A stretch of 34,916 bases of DNA from CAZFQG01 sp964520785 (GTDB lineage Bacteria > Planctomycetota > Planctomycetia > Pirellulales > Thermoguttaceae): assembly GCA_964520785.1 (NCBI GenBank), contig CAZFQG010000048.1, forward strand, positions 1-34,916, read 5' to 3'. How positions within the stretch are numbered: the first letter of the stretch is position 1; each line of letters opens with the position of its first letter. The notes below the pieces were generated by a model. That model did no database searches. It was given only the letters and a program-made list of their open reading frames with translations, and was not told the DNA's origin. Shown here piece by piece: positions 24,975-32,414 of the stretch. The position numbers were made by a program, and so were the translations under genes.

Positions 24975-26834
24975 ATGCGTTGTCCGGCGTTCCCATTTTA
25001 TTCGTTTTTTCTTCTTGCGGCCATCCTTCCGACCGCCCGGGGAGCGGACTCTTTCGCTCCGCTCGAATTGGGACAAGTCCGCTACGGCGGTGAAATCGGC
25101 CGCCGGATGGACGTCACGATCCACAATAACCTTTTGAAGCTTGACGTCGAGAAGGACTTCCTCGCTCAGTTTCGCGAGAAGAAGGAAGGGGGCGGTTTCG
25201 TCGGTCTGGGAATGCTCATCGACGCCACCGTCGGTCTTGCCGCCTACTCGGACGACCCGGCGGTGAGAGGGCTCAAGGATACGCTCATCGAGGAATCTCT
25301 GAAACACCAGGAATCCGACGGTTATATCGGCATGGTTCGGCCCGAGAACCGCCTGTGGCATAATTGGGACATCCACGAGATGTCCTATTTCGCCCAGGGA
25401 CTGTTGCGCGACTACCGCGTCTTCGGAAACGAACGGTCGCTTGACGCGGCGGAGAAGATTCTGCGGTACATCGTCGAGGGCTGGAAGAAGGACCCGACAC
25501 GGAGTCCCGACGACAACGTGATTACCACGCGGATGTCGGTCACCGGATTCGAGCCGGCCCTCCTGCAGGCCCATGAGGCGACCGGCGATGACTACTATAT
25601 GGATGCCCTCCTCGATCTGCGCCAGTTTCATCAATGGGATCCGGAAATCGTCCAGGGACGTCACGGAAAGATCGAAGGCCACGCGTATTGCCATACCTCA
25701 CGATTGATCGGACAACTTTGGCTTAACCGTATCCGCCCCGACAGGAAGCTGGTGGAGGGTTCGCGCGAGTTGATGGAATTCCTGATAAACGGCGACGGGC
25801 TCGTCATCTGCGGCACGACCGGTTTCTGGGAGTGTTGGCACGACACTCAGGAGGGTCTCTGTCAACTAGGTGAAACCTGCGCCACCGTCTACTTGCTCCG
25901 GTTCTGGCACGAACTGCTCTTGATGGACGGCGACTCCCTGTATGGAGATCTCATGGAGCGGGCGATCCAAAACGCCCTCTTTGCCGCCCAGTCCCCCGAC
26001 GGACGCCGGCTCAGGTATTACGTTCCCTTCGAGGAGGCACGGGTCTATTTCCCTCTCGATTCGTACTGTTGCCCGAATAACTACCGCCGGGGCCTTTCCG
26101 TACTCCCCTTGATGGCCTACTATACGGCCGATGGGGGCCCCGTCGTGAATCTCTACACGGCGTCGACGGCGGATATCCCGCTTACCGATGACCTGAGCGT
26201 TACGCTCGAGCAAAAGACCGACTATCCGAACACCGGCAAAGTCACGCTGATCGTCAATCCGTCGCGAGAAGCGGCATTCCCGGTGCGGCTGCGGATTCCG
26301 CGGTGGTGTGAAAAGGCATCCGTCGCGATCAATGGCGCAGCGCTCGACGAGGAGCCGCGCGGCGGCCGGTTTCACGTCGTCGCCCAGACTTGGAGGAAGG
26401 GGGATCGAATTGAACTGGATATGCCGATGAAGCCGCGTTTCGTCAAGGGTCGCAAGGCACAGTCCGGACGCGTTGCGCTGATGTGCGGTCCGGTCGTCTT
26501 CTGCCTCGGCGGCGAGGACTCGGCGAAATACGACATGAAGGCCCTGCGGCGGCTCACCGTCAAGCTCGACACGCTCGAAGGTCCCTTCCCGAGCGCCGCG
26601 GTTCGCCCCGGCGGTCAGGCATTCCGGGTGAAAGCCTGGGACGCGGAGGACAACTACCCGTTCGCCAACGCCGCCGTCGAACTCACTCTTGCCGAATACC
26701 CCGATCCGGACACGCGACAGACGTACTTCCGCGTGAACAACCGCGACGACGAGCGGCTTTCGGAGGACGAGCTGGTGGGGCTGGAAACGTACCGGCGCGC
26801 TCAATTTGCTCCCGGCGAACCAACTTGTCAATAA
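24975..26834 (+). CDS. Exported GH127-type beta-L-arabinofuranosidase-like protein
   Basis: This 619-residue protein belongs to the GH127 (DUF1680) family, whose characterised members remove beta-L-arabinofuranosyl groups. Residues 1-23 form a signal peptide ending ARG-A. The catalytic domain shows Glu300-x-Cys302 (GETCATVY) and the Cys365-Cys366 pair (SYCCPNN); in the family these bind zinc and one Cys is the nucleophile. ATG 24975 is preferred over the in-frame start at 24945, since it sits directly before the signal peptide. The last dozen codons (about 26797-26834) run over a transposase fragment on the opposite strand, so the natural C-terminus may have been replaced. A strong promoter lies 60 bases upstream. 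Family identity is firm; substrate may differ from arabinofuranosides. Confidence 0.9.
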   Translation: MRCPAFPFYSFFLLAAILPTARGADSFAPLELGQVRYGGEIGRRMDVTIHNNLLKLDVEKDFLAQFREKKEGGGFVGLGMLIDATVGLAAYSDDPAVRGLKDTLIEESLKHQESDGYIGMVRPENRLWHNWDIHEMSYFAQGLLRDYRVFGNERSLDAAEKILRYIVEGWKKDPTRSPDDNVITTRMSVTGFEPALLQAHEATGDDYYMDALLDLRQFHQWDPEIVQGRHGKIEGHAYCHTSRLIGQLWLNRIRPDRKLVEGSRELMEFLINGDGLVICGTTGFWECWHDTQEGLCQLGETCATVYLLRFWHELLLMDGDSLYGDLMERAIQNALFAAQSPDGRRLRYYVPFEEARVYFPLDSYCCPNNYRRGLSVLPLMAYYTADGGPVVNLYTASTADIPLTDDLSVTLEQKTDYPNTGKVTLIVNPSREAAFPVRLRIPRWCEKASVAINGAALDEEPRGGRFHVVAQTWRKGDRIELDMPMKPRFVKGRKAQSGRVALMCGPVVFCLGGEDSAKYDMKALRRLTVKLDTLEGPFPSAAVRPGGQAFRVKAWDAEDNYPFANAAVELTLAEYPDPDTRQTYFRVNNRDDERLSEDELVGLETYRRAQFAPGEPTCQ

Positions 26835-26946
26835 ACGGCTCCATGAACCGTTCCAATCGCGGCATCATACGGTTAAAAACCTGCGGCGCTACGTCGCATT
26901 CGGCCAGCAACGCCTCCTTGCGATCCTCGAATCCTCTGGCTTCCAT
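26797..26946 (-). pseudogene. IS701-like transposase, N-terminal remnant
   Basis: Reading from ATG 26946 on the minus strand, which has a good AGGAG upstream, the first 50 residues (MEARGFEDRKEALLAEC, then PRLERFMEPF and LVRREQIERA) resemble the start of IS701-family transposases. After about 26797 the resemblance ends and the frame runs into the antisense of the GH127 gene, stopping at 26683. Family members are around 400 residues, so the catalytic DDE region is gone. The break point is the best estimate of where the element was cut or joined. No terminal inverted repeats or target duplication were recognised. The assignment rests on a short match from memory. Confidence 0.5.
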
Positions 26947-27356
26947 GTCTGTGCTCCTTCCATGTAACATGATCCAGGGAACTCCACGGAAGGCTTTGAT
27001 GCAAAAGTACTTGCGTCAAGTCAATAGAAGTTAAACAGTCGAAGTAGACGGTTGTCACGGTTCGGGCCCGCATCGCGATACCACGCGTGAGAGGGGTCTC
27101 TTGATGGAAATCGCGTCGTCGCGGTTCTGGCAGGGACTTCAGATGGTCTCTGAGGGCATGAACGCGTGCCTGCAAACCACTTGTTTGGGTTATTGTTTGC
27201 AGCGCGGTTACTGGTATGCTGATAAGCTGGTGTCTTTCTGCCAGCATATCTTCACTTCCGTCCCGGGGGTGTTGAATACTCGTTCTGACGTCCGCGGCCG
27301 GCTCTCTTGGTTGAGCCAAAGCCATCGTGTTCTCACTTTTTCGAGGAGATTGTGCG
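26947..27356. other. Intergenic region upstream of the surface-protein locus
   Basis: This 410-base stretch lies between the transposase remnant and the PEP-CTERM repeat gene. It contains two hairpins: CTGCAAAC/GTTTGCAG (27170-27202) and TATGCTG/CAGCATA (27215-27248). Long frames on the minus strand have no motif. The promoter of the downstream gene should be here but was not clear. Part may be left over from the insertion element. Confidence 0.5.
27170..27248 (+). promoter_or_regulatory. Two consecutive hairpins in the leader region
   Basis: The first has a perfect eight-base stem around a 17-base loop, the second a seven-base stem around a 20-base loop. They end about 110 bases before the start of the repeat protein. 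They could be a leader structure, a terminator or an insertion element remnant; no known riboswitch was recognised. Confidence 0.3.
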
Positions 27357-29375
27357 ATGAGGCGTTTTGAGAGAATGTCGGCTTGTGCGTTTCTGTTCGG
27401 CGTGGCGTCGTGCCTGGCGGCATTTCCCGGCCGGGCGGACGCGGTCAGTCTTACATGGGACAACGGCGGCGGCGACAACAACTGGTTTGGCGCCGCCAAC
27501 TGGGATCCGGACGCGGTTCCGGGCTACACCGACGACTTAAGCGTTCTCGAGGGTACGCCCATAGCCACCACGGATGTCATGACCGCTAACGGGGGCTTGA
27601 TCCGTGTCAGCGGTGCCGGGACCTCGTTCACCGTCACCAAGGCACTCATCGTGGCCTACGCCGGCGTCGGCACGCTGAACATCACGGACGGCGGAAGCGT
27701 TTCGAGCGACATTGGTGGCGTGGGTGTGAACCGCTACGCGGAGGGCACGGTGATGGTAAGCGGTACCGGCTCGAGATGGACGAACGATCGTCATTTGTCC
27801 ATTGGCACAATGGGCCGCGGCACGCTCACCGTCATCGACGGCGGCGCCGTACACGATGTGACCGGCTACATCGCCTCCTACCCCGACTCGGCCGGGACGG
27901 TGACGATTGGCCCGGGATCGCAATGGACCAACAGCGGGAACTTGTACGTCGGCGGCTTGAGCGAAGCCGGGGGAAATGCCGAATTGACCGTCGCGGGTCT
28001 GGTAACGGTCGGCAACACGCTCATGCTCTGGAATACGAGCACCATCACACTCGACGGCGGACACGTCACCTGCGGGTTTTTTGACAATTCGCACGGCGGC
28101 ACCTTCACCCATACCTCGGGGACTCTGGAAGTCACTGGTACGTTTACTCCCGGCACGGCGGGTTACACGATCAGCGGCGCTGGCAATCCGACCGTCCGAC
28201 TCGCCGGCGGCAGCGCTGCGCTATCCGATACTCTGTACGTTGGATACAGCGGCGCCGGCACGCTTACCGTCACCGACGGCGGTGCCGTGCGCGACCTCGA
28301 CGGTTACATCGCCTCTCAAGCGGGCTCGGTCGGCGCGGTGACGATTGACGCCGCATCGGAATGGACCAACGACAGAGACATGTACATTGGCGGCGGCTTG
28401 ACCACGGCCGGCGGAGACGCCGATTTGAACGTCTCAGGCCTCCTCACGGTCGCGAACAGGCTGAAGATATACGGCCCCGGTACGGTGACGCTCGACGGCG
28501 GACGGGTCGAGTGCGGAATCTTCGACAACACCCGCGGCGGCACGTTCCACTTCGACAGCGGGACCCTGGCCTTTACCGGCGACCTGCTGGTTAACTCGAG
28601 TACCCCGTTCGCCGCGGCCGATAACGATACCATCTCTTCCGCTCGCACGCTGGAGGTCGCCGGTGCGCTCACCGTCGGCGCCGGCGGCACGCTCACGGTC
28701 GAAGGCGGATACGTCACCTGCGGAAACTTCGAGAGCACCGGCGGGGACGCGTTCGTTTATAACACCGGGAGGCTGGATGTCGTCGACAGGCTCACGGTCG
28801 GCTCCGCCGGCGCACTCACGCTCGACGGCGGATATGTCGCGTGCGTGGACTTTGAGAGTACCGGCGGCGACGCGCTCATCCACAACGGCGGAACACTGGA
28901 AGTTGCGGACACGGTCTCCATCGGTGCCGGTGGTACACTCACTCTCGACGGCGCGAACGTGAGCTGTAGGAACTTCTACGACACCAGCGGCGGAGGGCTC
29001 ATCTTCCACAACAACAGTAGCTTGACGATCAGCGGCGGCGTCTTCGTTGCCGGCATCACGGACTGGACTCTCGACGGTGTCGCTTCCGGCGACCTGCCGA
29101 TCCTGAGACTCACGGCGGGGGCAACGGGCAATCTCGGCTCCAGAAACCTGAGCGTGGGCTACTCCGGCGCCGGTGCCCTCGAAATTCTTGACGGCAGCCG
29201 TCTGGTCAATGCGCGCGGCTTCATCGGCGGTGAACCGGGTGGAAGCGGCACGGTCACGGTCGCCGGGGCCGGGTCGACATGGAAGAACTACGCAAGTCTG
29301 AACGTCGGCCGCGAGGGCGCCGGAACACTCAATATCGCCGACGGCGGGGAGGTGGAAGTGATCGAGACCACCTAA
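27357..29375 (+). CDS. T5SS/PEP-CTERM-associated repeat protein, first part (ends at in-frame TAA)
   Basis: This reads 672 codons from ATG 27357, which has GAGGAG upstream, to a TAA at 29373. Residues 1-29 are a signal peptide ending RADA. The mature part opens with TWDNGGGDNNWFGAANWDPDAVPG, a common start for autotransporter-like and PEP-CTERM repeat proteins. It is then built from repeats of the kind GxGTLNITDGGSV and VSGxGSxWTN (TIGR04393 type), which fold as a beta-helix. Three 41-residue tandem units lie at 28668-29036. The TAA comes in the middle of a repeat, right after VIETT; the same frame continues in register with VASEPGATGEVHFG for another thousand codons. So the protein is cut at about half its length unless the stop is read through, is recent, or is an error. 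A TAC or TAT (Tyr) is expected there. Confidence 0.85.
   Translation: MRRFERMSACAFLFGVASCLAAFPGRADAVSLTWDNGGGDNNWFGAANWDPDAVPGYTDDLSVLEGTPIATTDVMTANGGLIRVSGAGTSFTVTKALIVAYAGVGTLNITDGGSVSSDIGGVGVNRYAEGTVMVSGTGSRWTNDRHLSIGTMGRGTLTVIDGGAVHDVTGYIASYPDSAGTVTIGPGSQWTNSGNLYVGGLSEAGGNAELTVAGLVTVGNTLMLWNTSTITLDGGHVTCGFFDNSHGGTFTHTSGTLEVTGTFTPGTAGYTISGAGNPTVRLAGGSAALSDTLYVGYSGAGTLTVTDGGAVRDLDGYIASQAGSVGAVTIDAASEWTNDRDMYIGGGLTTAGGDADLNVSGLLTVANRLKIYGPGTVTLDGGRVECGIFDNTRGGTFHFDSGTLAFTGDLLVNSSTPFAAADNDTISSARTLEVAGALTVGAGGTLTVEGGYVTCGNFESTGGDAFVYNTGRLDVVDRLTVGSAGALTLDGGYVACVDFESTGGDALIHNGGTLEVADTVSIGAGGTLTLDGANVSCRNFYDTSGGGLIFHNNSSLTISGGVFVAGITDWTLDGVASGDLPILRLTAGATGNLGSRNLSVGYSGAGALEILDGSRLVNARGFIGGEPGGSGTVTVAGAGSTWKNYASLNVGREGAGTLNIADGGEVEVIETT
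28668..29036 (+). repeat. Three 123-base tandem repeats
   Basis: Units start at 28668, 28791 and 28914, exactly 123 bases (41 codons) apart. Each encodes L/V-T/S-V/I-G...LTLDGG, then one Cys and an FESTGG-like segment. The first two are most alike; the third has diverged. They are a local expansion of the beta-helix repeat. Confidence 0.75.
29373..29375 (+). other. Premature TAA inside the repeat protein gene
   Basis: The stop is the only one in this frame between 27357 and 32412. Both sides read as the same repeat (VIETT before, VASEPGATG after), with no shift of register. This is a point lesion, a read-through codon or a sequence error. Confidence 0.8.
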
Positions 29376-29468
29376 GTCGCGTCCGAACCGGGCGCGACGG
29401 GGGAAGTCCATTTCGGCTTAGGTGGCGGAACCCTCTCGACCAGGTCGCTTTGCGTCTCGCCTGACCAA

Positions 29469-32414
29469 TTGGCCGGTACGGGCACGATTTATACGCGTGG
29501 CCTGGTGAGTGACCTTGACTTGGTCTTCGACGCGTCGCACGGCTTGACGCAAGTGATTACGCTCGATGAGGAGGAGAACCAGAATATCACGCTCAACCTG
29601 GACATGAGCGATCCGGAAGAGCCGGGCACGCTCGGCGCGGGCTGGCGGGGGATCGGCTCGCTTGCCATCCGAGACGGCGTGGCGGTGCAATCACAAGACG
29701 CGTTCGTCGGTTACGGCGCGGGATCCGCGGGCGCGGCAACCCTCAGCGGCGCCGGTTCGACTTGGGCGATCGGGCGCTACTTCGTGGTCGGCTACCACGG
29801 GAGCGGCACGCTGGAGATCAGCGATGGCGGTCGCGCCGTCGCGGAATATCACTGCAGCATCGGCTTTGGTGCCGGCTCCAACGGCACGGTGACGGTGGAC
29901 GGCGCCGGCTCCGAACTGGATGTCAACCGTTCCCTCTGCGTTGGAGGAACCACCGGCACGGCCGGCGGCGCCGGCAAGCTCGCGATCACCGGCGGCGGCA
30001 CCGTTTCCGCTGGAAATGCCTTGATTTATGGACCGTCTTGCCTGGCGGTAGAAGTCGGCGACGGTAGTCGGTTGAGCGTCGGCAACACGCTCACCAACAA
30101 CGGGACCATTCGCATCATCGCCGGGGCCGCTCCGGCGGCCGGCGGCGTCTACTCGCCCATTGCGGCGACGGGATGGTCCGGCAGCGGCGTCTATCAGGGC
30201 GTGGGGGGCACGTGGGATGATACCTCGCATGCGTTCACCGCGTCGGCGGTCGAAACCGGCGCGGCCGGTACCTCGGTCTCGATCGACCTGGCCGTCACGC
30301 AACGAATACTGGTCGATGACAGCGCCACCGGCCGGTCCGTGGGAATCAGCTTCCTTTCCACCGCGGCCCCGGCACCACTGGATCTCACCGCGACGCTCAT
30401 CGGCGGCCCCGTCCTCGATGACTTGGAAGGGCTTCTGGAGCAAGGCGAGACCGTTCGCGGCGCGTGGCAGTTTGCGGCCACCGGCGCGTACAGCCCGGGC
30501 GATCCGGCCTATCTGTCGTTTGACTTGGGCTCCGGCCTTGCGCGCGACGCGATGGACGTGTGGTACCATGACGGAGCGGGCTGGACCGAATACGATGCTT
30601 GGGATATTACCTACGACGGCACCTATGCCGGGTTCACGGTGGAATCGCTCAGCGGCTACGCGATCACGACGATGGGCGACCCTTCGTTGCCCGGCGACCT
30701 GAATAATGACGGCCGCGTCGGCTCGGGCGACCTGGATACCGTTCGCGCTAATTGGGGACGCGCGGTGACGCCCGGGGACCTTGGCTCAGGAGATTCCAGT
30801 GGCGACGGAATCGTCGGTAGCGGCGACCTGGATATGGTGCGAGCGAACTGGGGAGTGGGTTCGTCCGCCTCGTCCGTGCCGGAGCCGGGGGGATTCGCGC
30901 TATTCGTTTTCGTTGGGCTGGCGGGTGCCTGTGCGCGAGCGCGCGTCGGGCAACGCGCCCGCTTGGCTGCAAAGAACGGCCCCGCACGGCATGAAATCGG
31001 CGGTGACGCAAGGTCAACGGCCGCGGCATGCGTCCTGGGGGCGGTGGTTGGACTCGCGCTGTTGCTCGGCGACTCGCATCGTGCCGAAGCCGTGTGTATC
31101 GATGATGGGACCACCATCACCTGCACAGGCGATCTCTCCGCGGGGGTCACATTCTCGTCGCCGCCGTCGTCGCCGAACCTGAGGATTCTGGACCTCACGG
31201 CGGACATAGAGCCGGTGGCCGGGGTGGACGGAGTGGCACTTCTCGGCAGCGGCGGAAAATCGCTGACGCTCGACTTCACCGGCTGGGGCCTCAACCCGGA
31301 CGAGGAGTGGGCGATTCTGACTAGTGGCGACAGTGCGAGGGGGATCGATTTATGGACGGAGGCCAACAACGGCGCCAGCGGCACCAGCTCCCACCTCAGC
31401 GGCTGGCCGGGTGGCGCGGGCGGAAGCGTGGCGGTCGACAGTACCGGAGATATCTTCACGACGGGAGAAAACACGCAATGCGTCTCCGCCCAAAGCCGGG
31501 CGGGCAACGGCGGCAACGGGAAAGTCCCCACCTTTGGGAACGGCGGTGCCGGTGGTGCCGGTGAACTCGGCGGCGCCGTCGTCGTGGACGGCTCGGGGTT
31601 CCTCCACGCCACCGGCGCGAACGATTCGCACGGCGTGTATGCTTTGACTTATGCGGGCAGAGGCGGCAACGGCGCCAACGGGGGTGCCTTTGGCAAGGGG
31701 GGAGCCGGCGGAGCGGGGGGCGGCGGCGGTAACGTCACGCTCACCAACGCCGGGGGGATCGCGACCGCGGGCAATAGTTCCGTCGGAGTCTGGGGGTACA
31801 GCATAGCGGGCAGGGGCGGTAACGGTGGCGAAGAGAGACCCGGCGGACGGGGCGGCAACGCCGGCACCATGTTGATCGAGACCGCGAGCGCGATTTCGAC
31901 TCTTGGCGAGTCTTCACCGGGTATCGTGGCCTACAACTTCGCGGGAGGAGGTGGAGCCGGCGGAGCCGGCTTGAACTACGGCAACGGCGGCGTGGGTGGT
32001 GCCGGGGGCGTCGGCGGCGCTACCACGATCATCGGCCACGGCGACATTACGACCAGTGGAACCTATGCCCACGGCATGCTGATATTGAGTGACGGCGGCC
32101 ACGGTGGCCTCGGTGGCGCCGGCGGTTCCATCGAGGGTGCCGGGGGCCGGGGCGGCACGGGGGGGGGTGGGGGGTTGGGTCCGGGTCGGACGCACCCAGG
32201 AAGATCCGGACACCGTCTTCGGCGACTGGAACGTTACAACCTCCGGCTTAAGCGCCCACGCGATTTGGGCCACGAGTACGGGAGGTTGGGGAGGCAATGG
32301 CAGGGACCAGAACGCCGCCGGCAATGGTGGGGACGGCGGCAGTGTGGGGGTCTACACCACCGGCGCACTCGCGACGCAGGGCGAGGTGTCCGCGGGTATT
32401 CTTGCGTGGAGTGA
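29469..32414 (+). CDS. Second part of the PEP-CTERM repeat protein fused in frame to an autotransporter-like N-terminus
   Basis: The frame is open from 29376, directly after the TAA, to 32412; the first usable start is TTG 29469. It contains three sections. From 29376 to about 30690 are more TIGR04393-type repeats and a linker domain. Next come a dockerin-like pair (30693-30854) and a PEP-CTERM anchor (VPEPGG, a hydrophobic helix, then Arg residues; 30876-30962). Normally the protein would stop here. Instead it runs on through a hydrophobic signal-like stretch ending SHRAEA (31091) into VCIDDGTTITCTGDLSAG and glycine-rich repeats, typical of autotransporter passengers. At 32160-32168 the frame is lost at a nine-G tract, and the last 80 residues are out-of-frame Arg-rich sequence. 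The natural units are probably two proteins: the end of the repeat protein, and a new one starting near 30963-30991. Confidence 0.75.
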   Translation: MAGTGTIYTRGLVSDLDLVFDASHGLTQVITLDEEENQNITLNLDMSDPEEPGTLGAGWRGIGSLAIRDGVAVQSQDAFVGYGAGSAGAATLSGAGSTWAIGRYFVVGYHGSGTLEISDGGRAVAEYHCSIGFGAGSNGTVTVDGAGSELDVNRSLCVGGTTGTAGGAGKLAITGGGTVSAGNALIYGPSCLAVEVGDGSRLSVGNTLTNNGTIRIIAGAAPAAGGVYSPIAATGWSGSGVYQGVGGTWDDTSHAFTASAVETGAAGTSVSIDLAVTQRILVDDSATGRSVGISFLSTAAPAPLDLTATLIGGPVLDDLEGLLEQGETVRGAWQFAATGAYSPGDPAYLSFDLGSGLARDAMDVWYHDGAGWTEYDAWDITYDGTYAGFTVESLSGYAITTMGDPSLPGDLNNDGRVGSGDLDTVRANWGRAVTPGDLGSGDSSGDGIVGSGDLDMVRANWGVGSSASSVPEPGGFALFVFVGLAGACARARVGQRARLAAKNGPARHEIGGDARSTAAACVLGAVVGLALLLGDSHRAEAVCIDDGTTITCTGDLSAGVTFSSPPSSPNLRILDLTADIEPVAGVDGVALLGSGGKSLTLDFTGWGLNPDEEWAILTSGDSARGIDLWTEANNGASGTSSHLSGWPGGAGGSVAVDSTGDIFTTGENTQCVSAQSRAGNGGNGKVPTFGNGGAGGAGELGGAVVVDGSGFLHATGANDSHGVYALTYAGRGGNGANGGAFGKGGAGGAGGGGGNVTLTNAGGIATAGNSSVGVWGYSIAGRGGNGGEERPGGRGGNAGTMLIETASAISTLGESSPGIVAYNFAGGGGAGGAGLNYGNGGVGGAGGVGGATTIIGHGDITTSGTYAHGMLILSDGGHGGLGGAGGSIEGAGGRGGTGGGGGLGPGRTHPGRSGHRLRRLERYNLRLKRPRDLGHEYGRLGRQWQGPERRRQWWGRRQCGGLHHRRTRDAGRGVRGYSCVE
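30693..30854 (+). other. Dockerin-like Ca-binding repeat pair
   Basis: Two copies of an EF-hand-like motif are present: GDLNNDGRVGSGDLDTVRAN and, 30 codons later, GDSSGDGIVGSGDLDMVRAN, each ending NWG. This arrangement precedes PEP-CTERM anchors in many planctomycete surface proteins and would bind calcium. Confidence 0.8.
30876..30962 (+). other. PEP-CTERM sorting signal
   Basis: The sequence VPEPGG is followed by a hydrophobic helix (FALFVFVGLAGA) and a basic cluster (ARARVGQRAR). This is the tripartite signal recognised by exosortase. It should be at the extreme C-terminus, but no stop follows in this frame. Confidence 0.8.
30991..31091 (+). other. Likely original start and signal peptide of the second surface protein
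   Basis: ATG 30991 begins MKSAVTQGQRPRHA in frame 1. About 30 bases on, the neighbouring frame 0 gives VLGAVVGLALLLGDSHRAEA, a classic hydrophobic core and AEA cleavage site. Joining the two by one missing base near 31020 would make a normal signal peptide. The alternative is a TTG start at 30963 in frame 0. Confidence 0.45.
32159..32174 (+). repeat. Nine-G homopolymer at a frame change
   Basis: Nine G residues, a T and six more G residues occur here, within a coding region. Upstream the passenger reads in frame 0, downstream in frame 1. Eight G residues in the first run would join them as GGVGGWVRVG without any other change. Such tracts are prone to slippage, in cells and in sequencing. Confidence 0.85.

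Noticed and set aside
26873..27499. 208-codon frame on the minus strand near the transposase remnant
   Set aside because: It runs antisense into the start of the PEP-CTERM repeat gene and overlaps the transposase remnant in another frame; composition is not protein-like.
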